The notes beneath the pieces were generated by a model that ran no database searches, had not been told where the DNA came from, and saw nothing but the letters and a program-made list of their open reading frames with translations. Made by a program: the position numbers and the translations under genes. From Pukyongiella litopenaei (lineage in GTDB: Bacteria > Pseudomonadota > Alphaproteobacteria > Rhodobacterales > Rhodobacteraceae), in the NCBI RefSeq assembly GCF_003008555.2, contig NZ_CP043622.1, forward strand, positions 1-41,166: 41,166 nt of DNA, written 5' to 3'. Below are positions 23,661 to 32,263 of the stretch, piece after piece (positions within the stretch are counted from its first letter, which is position 1; the number at the start of each line of letters is the position of its first letter).

Positions 23661-24551
23661 GGGTCCCGAGCTGTTCACTCCCGCCAAAAGCGCGTCGGCC
23701 ACCGCGGTCATGACCGGGTTCGGGCGCGATGCAAGTTCGGCCACCAGCGAGAAATGATCCTGCCCCGGCAGGATGAGTTCAAGGGGATCGGCGCCTTGAC
23801 GTCGCAACACCTCTGCCATGCGGCGCTGCTGATCACGGAATTCGCCCGTTTCCCGCTCGCCTACTACCAACACGAATGGACAGTCCAGCCGGTCCTCGCC
23901 CGATATCGGGCTCAGGTCACGCGCCGTCTCCGGGTCGAGGCCAAGGGCCATGTTCATGAAAGAACGCCGAACCGGCTCAAGATCATAGAATCCGCCGACC
24001 GAGGCGACCACGCGGATCGCCCGCCGCAAACCGGGGTCGAGTTCGGAAGCCCGCGCGTGGATCATCGCCGCCAGATGCCCGCCCGCCGAATGCCCAATCA
24101 TCCCGATCCGGTCGGGATCGAGCCCGAGCCTGTCCGCGTCGCGCCGCATCTCGGCCAGACAGGCCCTGACACGTCCGACGATGCCGCCGATGGTCACCTC
24201 CGGAACTAGCGGATAATTCACCGCCGCCACCGCGATGCCCCTATCCAGCAGGGGCGGCGCGATCATGCTGAACAGTGATTTGTCCAGCCGCTGCCAGCTC
24301 CCTGGGTGAAGATAGAGGCAGAAGGGCACGGGCCCCGCATCCCCCGAAGGCAGGAACAGGTCGTACCGTTCCAGCGAATGCGGGCCATAGGCCAGATCGC
24401 ACTGCGATGCCGGCCAGGCCCTGCGGAAGACAGCGCTTTCGCTTTCCCAGAAGGCGAAGTCGCGCCCGTAATTCGGGCACCTTTCGCGCAGGTTGAAATC
24501 GTAGTCGAGCCGGGCCCGCTCCGCCGCCGCGCCCATACCATCTCCCGCCAT
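23652..24551 (-). CDS. Alpha/beta hydrolase, arylformamidase/carboxylesterase-like
   Basis: A 299-residue alpha/beta hydrolase resembling kynurenine formamidase and HSL-type esterases. The nucleophile Ser155 lies in GHSAGGHLA, the oxyanion segment is LYLHPGSWQRLD near residues 80-90, and the likely catalytic His266 is in GQDHFSLV. No signal peptide, so cytoplasmic. The start ATG at 24551 lies just after the luciferase-like monooxygenase stop (24556). In the cluster it could hydrolyse a formamide, ester or amide made by the oxygenase step. The exact substrate cannot be inferred. Confidence 0.85.
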   Translation of the reverse strand: MAGDGMGAAAERARLDYDFNLRERCPNYGRDFAFWESESAVFRRAWPASQCDLAYGPHSLERYDLFLPSGDAGPVPFCLYLHPGSWQRLDKSLFSMIAPPLLDRGIAVAAVNYPLVPEVTIGGIVGRVRACLAEMRRDADRLGLDPDRIGMIGHSAGGHLAAMIHARASELDPGLRRAIRVVASVGGFYDLEPVRRSFMNMALGLDPETARDLSPISGEDRLDCPFVLVVGERETGEFRDQQRRMAEVLRRQGADPLELILPGQDHFSLVAELASRPNPVMTAVADALLAGVNSSGPGL

Positions 24552-24555
24552 CCGG

Positions 24556-25761
24556 TCAGGCCGTTTCCACAGCCGCGCCGGTCTCGCTCTTCACGAAGTC
24601 CTGCAGGCGCGGCAAAACCTCGGCCGCGAAAAGCCGCAGGCTGTCCGACGTGTCGGCATGGTTCAGCGGCCCGCCCTGCATCATCGCCGTCAGATGCCCG
24701 AAGCCGCCGCAATAGCGGTAGAACTCCACGATCTGCTCGTAAACCTGATCCGGCGTTCCGCCAAAACCCACGCCCGGGTCGATCAGATCGCGCGGATCGC
24801 AGACCACAGGATTCACCGCCGGCCCGTTGCGCCCCGGAATGTTGGTGAACATCGACCCCTTGGGCGGGGTGCGCAGCGCCTTGGCGACCATCTCGGCGGG
24901 GCGATAGCCTGCCGGGCTGCCGAAATGCTCGGGCGACAGGCTCGACGCCCAGGCATAGCGCCGCACCTGCCCCAAACGGGCCAAACCTTCCTCTTCGGTA
25001 TGGCCAACTGCCACCTGCGCCATATAGGAAAACCGGTCGTTCCCGGGTTCGGGCCGCCCCAGCTCGGCGCAGCGTTTGCGGTAGGTCTCGAAGATCTGCT
25101 TGGCGATCACCGCCGACAGCGTGGCGGCAACGACATAGCCGTGATCTGCGACCTCAATCGCCGAGGCGGGCGAGAAACAGGTCATCCAGACCGGCGGATG
25201 GGGCTGCTGGACCGGGCGCGGCCAAAGGTTGACCTGCCGGTAATGAAAGTGCTCGCCTTCGAAGTTGAACGGCGCATCGTGCCGCGTCATCGCGGCAAGG
25301 ATCAGGTCATGCGCCTCCCAGAACCGCGCGTAAAGTTCCGCCGGGCTGCTGTTGGTCGGCCCGAGTTCGACTCCCCCGCCTTTCACCAGCCCCATTTCCA
25401 ACCGCCCGCCCGATACCACGTCGGCATAGGCCAGTTCCTCGGCCACCAGCAGCGGATCGTGGCGCATGCCAAGCGGTATCCCCAGCACCAGAAGCCGTGC
25501 TCGGCTGGTCTCGCGCGCGAGGATCGCCAGCGGCAGCGAGCCCGACACGTTCAAGCTGGTGGCTGTGGCGTGGTGCTCGTTCACCATGATGTCGAGGCCG
25601 ATCTCGTCGGCCAGCGCCCATTCGTCCAGCCGTTCGTTCATTAGCCGCGAGGCTTCCATCGGGTCGAGATACTTGCCCGGCATCACGTTGCGGATCGGCA
25701 TGGTGTCGGCGTGTTTCCAGGCCGGCGTATAGGGAGATTCGGTAAAGTGATAGACTCTCAT
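24556..25761 (-). CDS. Luciferase-like flavin-dependent monooxygenase (LLM class)
   Basis: A 401-residue protein of the bacterial luciferase-like TIM-barrel superfamily, which uses reduced flavin and O2. Family segments: ALADEIGLDIMVNEHHATAT, ILARETSRARLLVLGIPLGM RHDPLLVAEE, VSGGRLEMGLVKGGG, and the C-terminal CGGFGHLTAMMQGG. It starts ATG at 25761 (MRVYHFTESPYTPAWK), overlapping the stop of the upstream hydrolase gene (ATGA). Its flavin is probably supplied by the reductase encoded at 30848-31363. Similar two-component systems oxygenate and open N-heterocycles (RutA/RutF on uracil is the named example), but this protein is not clearly RutA. Confidence 0.88.
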   Translation of the reverse strand: MRVYHFTESPYTPAWKHADTMPIRNVMPGKYLDPMEASRLMNERLDEWALADEIGLDIMVNEHHATATSLNVSGSLPLAILARETSRARLLVLGIPLGMRHDPLLVAEELAYADVVSGGRLEMGLVKGGGVELGPTNSSPAELYARFWEAHDLILAAMTRHDAPFNFEGEHFHYRQVNLWPRPVQQPHPPVWMTCFSPASAIEVADHGYVVAATLSAVIAKQIFETYRKRCAELGRPEPGNDRFSYMAQVAVGHTEEEGLARLGQVRRYAWASSLSPEHFGSPAGYRPAEMVAKALRTPPKGSMFTNIPGRNGPAVNPVVCDPRDLIDPGVGFGGTPDQVYEQIVEFYRYCGGFGHLTAMMQGGPLNHADTSDSLRLFAAEVLPRLQDFVKSETGAAVETA

Positions 25762-26594
25762 CGCGGGGCACTCCCCTCTGTGCTTCGGCAATCGTTCAGG
25801 AAATCGTCGATGACCAAGGCCACCGCCACCGGATCCTCAACATGCGGCTGGTGTCCGGCGCCCGAAACCAGCGCCAGGTGCGCGTTTGGCAAGCCCTCGG
25901 CAAGGGCGCGGTGGACGGCTTCGGCGACGAACCGGTCCTCGGCGCCCCGGATCACCAGCGTCCGCGTGCGGATCCGCCCGAGCCAGCGGGCCAGCACCGG
26001 ATTGTGCAGGAAGGGTTTCCAGGCATAGCGCGAAAGGTTCTCTTCGAACCGGGCAAGTTCCAGCAGTTCCTCGTCGCTGCGCCCGGCTGGATCGTCGCTC
26101 TGGAACTCGGCCCGCGCGAACTGCAGCGCGCGCCGGTCCGTCCGCGGCATCGCCCAGATATCCGCGATGGGCCGGTCCATCGGCGCGCCGACCCGCAGGC
26201 CCAGCGGGTTGATCAGCACCATGGCCGAGAACAGCCCGGGGTCGCGCAGCGCCATCTCGGCAGCGATCCAGCCACCCACCGAGGCCGCCACCACCGGCCG
26301 TCCGCGTAGCCCCAACTCGTCGACCAGGTCGAGGTAGAAATACACCAGGTCGTCGATACGCCTGAACTCCGCCGGCCGCGGCAACCGCCCAAGCCCCGGA
26401 TGCCCCGGCGCGAACACCGTGTGATCCCGCGCCAACCGTTCGAGGAAAGACCGGGAATCGTAGACCGGCGAAGGACCGGAATGCAGGAACAGCAGCTCTC
26501 CGCCCTGTCCGGCCCGGCAAAGATCGACCTCCCGGCCGGCCAGCGATACCGTTTCGCGCCGGATCGGGGTGGTTTCCTTCAGGGTTTCCGTCAT
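25758..26594 (-). CDS. Alpha/beta hydrolase (MhpC/RutD-like fold)
   Basis: A 278-residue alpha/beta hydrolase. The nucleophile Ser105 lies in VVAASVGGWIAAEM, the acid Asp220 in RGAEDRFVAEA and the His248 in SGAGHQPHVEDP, with LFLHSGPSPVYDSRSF carrying the oxyanion His-Ser-Gly-Pro segment. It starts ATG at 26594 (MTETLKETTPIRRETV), 23 bp after the hyuB-like stop. It shows ATGA overlap with the monooxygenase gene downstream, so the two are translated together. Likely role: hydrolysis of a ring-cleavage or acyl product. It is unrelated in detail to the second hydrolase at 23652-24551. Confidence 0.88.
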   Translation of the reverse strand: MTETLKETTPIRRETVSLAGREVDLCRAGQGGELLFLHSGPSPVYDSRSFLERLARDHTVFAPGHPGLGRLPRPAEFRRIDDLVYFYLDLVDELGLRGRPVVAASVGGWIAAEMALRDPGLFSAMVLINPLGLRVGAPMDRPIADIWAMPRTDRRALQFARAEFQSDDPAGRSDEELLELARFEENLSRYAWKPFLHNPVLARWLGRIRTRTLVIRGAEDRFVAEAVHRALAEGLPNAHLALVSGAGHQPHVEDPVAVALVIDDFLNDCRSTEGSAPR

Positions 26595-26616
26595 TCTGCT
26601 ACTCCATTCGATCCGG

Positions 26617-28605
26617 TCACGCGCCAACTGCGAGATGCGGGAAGCGCGCCCGGATCGCTTCAAATGTCCCGAAGACCTCGGCCGCCGGGTCCGCGCCTTC
26701 GCGGCCCTCGCCGATCGCGGCGAAAATCTCGCGCTTGACCCAGTGCCGCCACGGCACCGCGGTCTGCCGCAGCACCTCAGTCAGGGCGGCATAGCGTTCC
26801 GGATTCCAGGTCGACTCGAAAGCGCGTTGCGCCGCGTTGTGCGAAACGACGCCTTCCGGCCTGGTCCGTCCCGCGCGCTCAGTCGTCGTCGCGGCCGCAT
26901 CGACAGCCCCTTCGGCGTCGAGCACCACGCCGTATTGCGTCCTGGCGGCATCGGCGCTCAAAAGCCGGTCGGCGACGTCGCGGCGGACCCGCTCGGGGTC
27001 ACGCTCGAACGGATCGCCCCAGCCGCCGCCGCCCGGACCGCGCAAACGTAGGACATCGCCCGGATCGAGATGGACGATGTCGGAATTGGCCAGCTCGATC
27101 TCGGTTCCATCGGGCCGAATTCGCGAAAAGGTCGACACCGCACCCGCGGCACCTCCGGCCAGCCCCCAGGCAGCAAAACGCGAATGATCCCGGTTGCGCG
27201 CCGTCACCATGGTCTGCGGCGCCAGCACCTCGAAGGCCATCTCCATTCCCACGCCGCCACGATACCGTCCCGGCCCGCCGCTGCCCGGCACCAGCCCGTA
27301 GCGCAGGAAACGCACCGGCAGTTCGGTCTCGGAAAACTCAAGCGGCGTGTTCTTCAGAAACCCCGAAACCGAGCCCGAGCCGTCGTCGCCGTCGCCCGCC
27401 CGCGATCCCCCGGCGCCACCGCCCACCGGCCCCACCGAGGCCATCACCGTGCGCCCGTCGGCCCCGGCGCTGCGAACGTTGACCAGCGACTGACTGCCCG
27501 CAGGGGCCGCGCACATGCGATCGGGCAAAGCGCGGGCGAAGGCGCCCAGCGTCACTACCTGCACGTGCTTGCAGATCAGGCTGCGCATGCCCACCGCCGC
27601 CGGGAAGGTGGCGTTGACCACGGTGCCTTCCGGCAGGATCGCCCGCGCCACTTTCAGCGCGCCCGCGTTCAGCAGCAGGTTCCGGTCCAGCGAGTACAGC
27701 ACATAGCCCAGCCCGGTCATGGCCAGCGCATGACGCTCGCGCCCGGCCGTCGGCATGTTGAGCGAGGAGGACAATTGCGGATCGCTGCCGGTGAAATCCA
27801 TCTCCAGCGTGTCGCCGCGCACCTTCAGCGTCAGCGCAACCCGGCAGGGATCGCCGCCCGGCGCGTCCTCGTCGGCGAATTCGGTATGGAAATAGTCGCC
27901 GTCCGGAATGGCCGCCACGATGGCGCGAGCCTGTTCGTGAGCATAGTCCAGGATACCCTCGACCGAGCGCCCGAAGGCCTCGGCCCCCATCCGCTCGGCT
28001 AGGTCCAGCACCTTGCGCGCGCCGACGTTGACCGAAGCGATCTGTGCCAGCAGGTCGCCCCGGTTCTGCGAGGGGACACGGACGTTGTTCTCGATGATCC
28101 GCAACAACTCGGTGTTCAGTTCGCCGTCGCGCATCAGGCGGGTCGGCGGAACGCGGATGCCTTCCTGCTGGATCTCGGTCAGCGTCCGCGACAGGCTCGC
28201 CGGGACCGCGCCTCCGACATCTGTGTTGTGGATATGCCCGGCGGCAAAGCAGATCAGATCGCCGTCAAGGAAGACCGGCTTCCAGATGTGGAAATCGGGT
28301 GTATGGGTCGCCACCCCTCCGGCATACGGGTCATTGGTAATCCAGATGTCGCCGTCCCGGTATCCTCCCGGCTGGTCGATCACAGGGCCGTAATCCAGCC
28401 CAATGAACCAGGTCGCCCCGAAGCCGCGGGGCGAGGCGAAGGTCAGCCCCTGCGGCGTTAGCAGCCCGCAGGAGAAATCCTCGGTCTCTTTGACGAAGGT
28501 GGAATGCGCCGTGCGCATCAGCGTGTAGCCCATCGCATCGGCAGCCGCGGTGCAATAGTTGGAAAAGACCTGAAGTTCGGTTCTGTCGGTCACGGCGGGC
28601 CTCAT
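26617..28605 (-). CDS. hyuB: HyuB-type hydantoinase/oxoprolinase subunit B
   Basis: A 662-residue HyuB (N-methylhydantoinase B/acetone carboxylase alpha superfamily) subunit. Characteristic segments: MGYTLMRTAHSTFVKETEDF near the N-terminus, GDIWITNDPYAGGVATHTPD, DGDLICFAAGHIHNTDVGGA, and FLRYGLVPGSGGPGRYRGGV. The ATG at 28605 overlaps the hyuA-like stop (ATGA); the frame is open much farther upstream but only as antisense/shadow of hyuA. HyuA and HyuB form a complex that opens five-membered or related cyclic amides (hydantoin, 5-oxoproline, lactams), usually with ATP. The ring specificity is unknown. Confidence 0.92.
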   Translation of the reverse strand: MRPAVTDRTELQVFSNYCTAAADAMGYTLMRTAHSTFVKETEDFSCGLLTPQGLTFASPRGFGATWFIGLDYGPVIDQPGGYRDGDIWITNDPYAGGVATHTPDFHIWKPVFLDGDLICFAAGHIHNTDVGGAVPASLSRTLTEIQQEGIRVPPTRLMRDGELNTELLRIIENNVRVPSQNRGDLLAQIASVNVGARKVLDLAERMGAEAFGRSVEGILDYAHEQARAIVAAIPDGDYFHTEFADEDAPGGDPCRVALTLKVRGDTLEMDFTGSDPQLSSSLNMPTAGRERHALAMTGLGYVLYSLDRNLLLNAGALKVARAILPEGTVVNATFPAAVGMRSLICKHVQVVTLGAFARALPDRMCAAPAGSQSLVNVRSAGADGRTVMASVGPVGGGAGGSRAGDGDDGSGSVSGFLKNTPLEFSETELPVRFLRYGLVPGSGGPGRYRGGVGMEMAFEVLAPQTMVTARNRDHSRFAAWGLAGGAAGAVSTFSRIRPDGTEIELANSDIVHLDPGDVLRLRGPGGGGWGDPFERDPERVRRDVADRLLSADAARTQYGVVLDAEGAVDAAATTTERAGRTRPEGVVSHNAAQRAFESTWNPERYAALTEVLRQTAVPWRHWVKREIFAAIGEGREGADPAAEVFGTFEAIRARFPHLAVGA

Positions 28606-30641
28606 TGGATCGAAATGCGCAGGTTGGACAGACCGTCCACCGCGACGGAACAGTCCGGCGGCACCACCGTCGTGGTGTCGTCCTGCATGACGACGGCTGG
28701 CCCTTCGAACTGGGCCCCGGCCCGCAGGTCGACACGGCGATAAAACGCCGCCTCGCGGAAGGCCCCATCGAGCCAGACGCGCGCCTGTCCCGCGGGTTGC
28801 GGGCAATAGGCCTTCGGTGCGACCTCGGGCAAATCCGGCTTCGGGGTCCCGCCGCGGATGACCAACCGCAGGTTGATCACCTGCACCGCCGCTTCCGGAT
28901 CGCTGTGGCCGAAAAGCCGTTCGTGCTCGCGATGAAACAGTGCCGCGATCCCGGCGGCATCTCCCTCGGCCAGCGCCCGACCCGGGATCTCGGTGCCGAT
29001 CTCGAAGGACTGGCCCGCATAGCGCATATCGGCGAAACAGGCGATCGCGGCATCGCCTTCGAACCCCTGCTCGCCGAACAGCCATTCATGCGCCTTGTCC
29101 TCCAGCTCGGCCAGACCCGCCCGCATGGCGGCCAGCGTGCTGTCGTCGAGCGCGGTGTAGAAGCTGGCGATGAAGTCGCCGCGCAGATCGGCGACGATGC
29201 CGCCAAGCGCGCTCAGCACGCCCGGATGCGGCGGTACCAGCACCTCCTTCATGCGCAGCGCGCGGGCGAGGAACGCCGCCATCATCGGACCGGCCCCGCC
29301 GAAGGCCAGCATGGTGTACTCGGTCGGATTGATGCCAAAGCGCGAGATCACCGCACTGGTGCCGGCATACATGCTCGACACGGATATGTCGCGGATCGCC
29401 TCGGCGGTCTGCTCGACGCTCAGCCCCACCGCCTCGCCCAGCGGCGCGATGGCGGCTCTTGCCGCCTCGGTGTCGACCGACACGGCGTTGTACCCAAGCT
29501 GTCCCGCCCCCAGCAGACCGGCGGCGACGAAACTGTCGGTGATGGTCGGGCGGGTACCGCCCCGTCCATAGCAGACCGGCCCCGGGGTGGACCCGGCGCT
29601 TTCGGGGCCGACCTTCAGCACCCCTTGCGCGTCGAGCCAGGCAATGGAGCCGCCGCCGTCACCGATGGAAGCGACCGAGACCGAAGGCACATGGATCTGG
29701 AAATCGCCGATTACCTCGCCAATGCCGTATTGCGGCTCGCCGTCGCGGATCAGAGCCACATCCGCCGACGTGCCGCCAATGTCGAGGCTGATCACCTTAT
29801 CCACCCTGGCGGCCCGCGCCAGGAAGGCTGCGCCGATCACCCCGGAGGCGGTGCCCGACAGCACCATCTGCACGCATTCGTCCTTGCCCTGCTCCGCGGT
29901 CATCACACCGCCGTTCGACCGGGTGACCAGCAGCTCGGGGCCGACGCCCACCGATTTCAGCGCCGCCTGCATTGAGGTCAGGTAATGGGCCACACGCGGC
30001 TGTACATAGCCGTTGATTACCGCAGTGGTGGTGCGTTCGTACTCGCGGATGATCGGCCAGACCTCGTGCGACAGGAACACCGGCAGCGCACAGCCCGCGG
30101 CAACCAGCGCCTCGCGCACCGCACGTTCGTGCGCCCCGCTGGTGTGGCTGTGCAACAGGCTGACCACGATGCCTTCGCAACCGGCGGCAAGTGCCGCGTC
30201 CAGCGCCGCGGCGACCGAGCCGGAATCGACCGGCGCGATCTCTTTGCCCGAAGCGTCCAGCCGTTCCACGACGCCATGGACATTGGCGCGCGCCACCAGC
30301 GGTTCGGGCCGCGTCGAGAAAAGATCGTACATGTCAGGGCTCTTCAGCCGGGCAAGCTCCAGCACGTCCTCGAAGCCGTCGGTGGTCAGCAGCGCCAGCT
30401 TCAGACCCGAGCGCTGGATCACCGTGTTGACCCCGACCGTGGTGCCATGCGTGAAATGCGCGATCTCTTCGGGCTTCACCCCATAGCGCGCGTCGAGCTC
30501 GGCCAATCCGGCCAGGATCTCAGCGCCCGGCGCGTCAGGACGCGAGAAGACCTTCAGCGCGTCGAACCGTCCCGTGGCCTCGTCGAGCACGGCGAAATCC
30601 GTGAACGACCCGCCAATATCCACGCCAACGCGATAACCCAT
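28602..30641 (-). CDS. hyuA: HyuA-type hydantoinase/oxoprolinase subunit A (ATP-dependent)
   Basis: A 679-residue HyuA subunit with the actin-like ATPase fold. The N-terminal phosphate-binding motif is GVDIGGSFTDFAVLDEATGR, a second ATPase motif is VISLDIGGTSADVALIRDGE, and the adenosine region has LAFGGAGPMMAAFLA. The start is ATG 30641 (MGYRVGVDIGG) with AGGGA upstream; 18 in-frame codons farther upstream are not family-like. It overlaps hyuB by 4 bp. It activates the ring carbonyl by phosphorylation before hydrolysis in characterised relatives. This pair is the most distinctive enzyme of the cargo cluster. Confidence 0.93.
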   Translation of the reverse strand: MGYRVGVDIGGSFTDFAVLDEATGRFDALKVFSRPDAPGAEILAGLAELDARYGVKPEEIAHFTHGTTVGVNTVIQRSGLKLALLTTDGFEDVLELARLKSPDMYDLFSTRPEPLVARANVHGVVERLDASGKEIAPVDSGSVAAALDAALAAGCEGIVVSLLHSHTSGAHERAVREALVAAGCALPVFLSHEVWPIIREYERTTTAVINGYVQPRVAHYLTSMQAALKSVGVGPELLVTRSNGGVMTAEQGKDECVQMVLSGTASGVIGAAFLARAARVDKVISLDIGGTSADVALIRDGEPQYGIGEVIGDFQIHVPSVSVASIGDGGGSIAWLDAQGVLKVGPESAGSTPGPVCYGRGGTRPTITDSFVAAGLLGAGQLGYNAVSVDTEAARAAIAPLGEAVGLSVEQTAEAIRDISVSSMYAGTSAVISRFGINPTEYTMLAFGGAGPMMAAFLARALRMKEVLVPPHPGVLSALGGIVADLRGDFIASFYTALDDSTLAAMRAGLAELEDKAHEWLFGEQGFEGDAAIACFADMRYAGQSFEIGTEIPGRALAEGDAAGIAALFHREHERLFGHSDPEAAVQVINLRLVIRGGTPKPDLPEVAPKAYCPQPAGQARVWLDGAFREAAFYRRVDLRAGAQFEGPAVVMQDDTTTVVPPDCSVAVDGLSNLRISIQ

Positions 30642-30795
30642 GCCCGTTCCCTGCACATCTTGTCTTTCCGGCCCGCTGCGGGCCTTCCGTCGCAAGGTGG
30701 CCGATCGCTCCGGGAAAGGTCCAACCGCAGTTTGGCGGCCGGTCCATAACGGCAGCTAATGCCTTCGCCAGACCAACGCCCCGGAACCAACGGAA

Positions 30796-30818
30796 ACGGC
30801 CGGCAATCTGCCGGCCGT
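30796..30818 (-). terminator. Hairpin after the flavin reductase gene
   Basis: ACGGCCGGCA (30796-30805) and TGCCGGCCGT (30809-30818) form a perfect 10-bp stem with a 3-nt loop, 30 bp past the reductase stop. Read on the minus strand it is followed by TTTCC, a short T run. It may terminate or attenuate transcription between the reductase pair and hyuA. Confidence 0.6.
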
Positions 30819-30847
30819 CCTTTGGGTCTTTACCTGTATCTCCGGCG

Positions 30848-31363
30848 CTATCCGCCGACCGCCCTGAACTGCCCGAACCGCCCACCGCCATGCAGCAGCG
30901 GGTCGCAAGTCCCGTCTCCCGAAACCGCCAGAACCCGGCCGACGTGAATGCGGTGGGTTCCATAGTCGAGACTGTCTTCGATGCGGCAGAACACAGAAGC
31001 CAGCGCCCCGCACAACCAGGGCAGCCCGTCGATACAGGGGTCCCCCGACCGATGGACCTGCCAGTCGCCCTCGATAAACCGCGCCTCGCCCGAATGCTTG
31101 GCCAGATGATGCGCCAGGGGCTCCTGCCGCGCCGCCAGCAGCGATAGCGAGAACGCGCCGCGCGCCGCGAGCGTCGCATACATCGACGCATTCCGGTTGA
31201 CGCAAACCAGCAGCGAGGGCGGATCGAGCGAGACCGAGGCGACCGAGGTCGCCAGCATGGCCTGCCGCCGCCCGTCCTTTTCGGCCGCTACGACGGCCAC
31301 CGTCGACCCCATGCCGCGCCATGCGGTGCGAAACCTTTCGGCGAGGGATATGTCGTGCCGCAT
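30848..31363 (-). CDS. Flavin reductase-like FMN-binding protein
   Basis: A 171-residue flavin:NADH reductase-fold protein (PF01613 type, as in RutF and HpaC). Family segments: MGSTVAVVAAEKDGRRQAML, ATSVASVSLDPPSLLVCVNR NAS, and the C-terminal RIHVGRVLAVSGDGTCDPLL with His and Asp of the NADH site. It starts ATG at 31363 (MRHDISLAERFRTAW), 8 bp after the small upstream gene. It most likely supplies reduced FMN to the luciferase-like monooxygenase at 24556-25761, although hyuAB and a hydrolase lie between them. Confidence 0.9.
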   Translation of the reverse strand: MRHDISLAERFRTAWRGMGSTVAVVAAEKDGRRQAMLATSVASVSLDPPSLLVCVNRNASMYATLAARGAFSLSLLAARQEPLAHHLAKHSGEARFIEGDWQVHRSGDPCIDGLPWLCGALASVFCRIEDSLDYGTHRIHVGRVLAVSGDGTCDPLLHGGGRFGQFRAVGG

Positions 31364-31371
31364 GGCCAGTG

Positions 31372-31698
31372 TCACTGCGTCACACCCGCGCCTGCATCTG
31401 TCCCGGCGGACCAAATCACATGCGCCCGGATCGCGTTCGTCCGGTCGTTGATCCACCCGATCGGGCGCGCCTTCTCGATCATTGCGATCAGCGCCGCCTG
31501 CCGCACAGGATCGTCCGATACGCCCAGCAGATCCTCAACGGCACCCATACCGATCTCGGCATCGTGGCTGCCGACAAGCCGCACCGCCTCGGGCAGGGTG
31601 GCCGCTTCGCGAACCGAGTCGAAACGGATGCTGAAACTGCCGAAGTCATCCGGTTCCAGGATGTCCAGCGCTCCGGTGCTTGTGACGGTCACGATCAT
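31372..31698 (-). CDS. Small protein of unknown function (108 aa), first gene of the cargo cluster
   Basis: A 108-residue acidic protein starting ATG at 31698 (MIVTVTSTGALDILEPDDFG), with an AGGA ribosome site. It contains a strand-rich N-terminal third (SFSIRFDSVREAATL), then a helical segment with GMGAVEDLLGVSDDPVRQAA and a C-terminal GWINDRTNAIRAHVIW. I recognise no family. It precedes the flavin reductase gene by 8 bp in the same direction, so the two are very likely co-transcribed. It could be a small subunit or chaperone for one of the enzymes. Confidence 0.65.
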   Translation of the reverse strand: MIVTVTSTGALDILEPDDFGSFSIRFDSVREAATLPEAVRLVGSHDAEIGMGAVEDLLGVSDDPVRQAALIAMIEKARPIGWINDRTNAIRAHVIWSAGTDAGAGVTQ

Positions 31699-31740
31699 TT
31701 CCTGCTCCCAATGGACTCGGCCGACGTCCGGTCCGGTCAA

Positions 31741-32263
31741 TATTTCGTCGGACTATCGGCGCTTCCACCGCTCGGAGGCAAACCGGCATTTGAACGCCAC
31801 TCCATAATGTTTTCTTCAGGGTGGCAATCTTGAGAGTCTGGCTGCGCTTTGCAGATCGTGTAGCAAGGGCGTAAGCAGAGTTGGATGCAAAGAAAACTTT
31901 GTCTTCGCGCGCAGGTTTTCGCCGATTGAATTCACCAGCTGTTGCTATTTAGCGTCAATCTCCCTGTAGTTGCGCCCGATGGAACAACCGCCCTGGATAG
32001 GGTCCGTTGGTTCAGACGCGACCAAAAAAGATCAAGGGACAATTGGCTTATGGGTAATGGTTACTTGCGTGCCCGGCCGGTTGCCGAGGGCGTGGTCGCT
32101 GGTTCAGAGCCTCCTCAAGTCGTCTGGCGCGATTACGTCTGGAATACGGGTGCGGTATCGCGGTGGGTGTTTATCGACCCGACCGGCTCTGATGATGTAA
32201 CCGCCCCCCGACGGCATCGCTGTGCCAAGGTGGGATCGCAACAATCCACTATGGGAGGCGGTT
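31741..32263. other. Gene-free region between cargo cluster and IS110 element
   Basis: The part nearest 31698 should hold the promoter of the small gene/flavin reductase pair; the 12-mer ATAATGTTTTCT at 31804-31815 recurs upstream of the transporter operon in opposite relative orientation. From about 31830 base composition turns more AT-rich. Bases about 31980-32263 are probably the left noncoding part of the IS110-family element, the place where IS110-group elements encode their structured guide RNA. A short hairpin CGTGCCCGGCCGG...GTGGTC lies around 32070. No protein gene is convincing. Confidence 0.4.

Noticed and set aside
24556-31363. Rut pyrimidine pathway
   Set aside because: A luciferase-like oxygenase, a flavin reductase and an alpha/beta hydrolase are present, but no RutB/RutC-like genes are, while HyuAB and a dipeptide-type importer are foreign to it. 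Only the chemistry may be similar.
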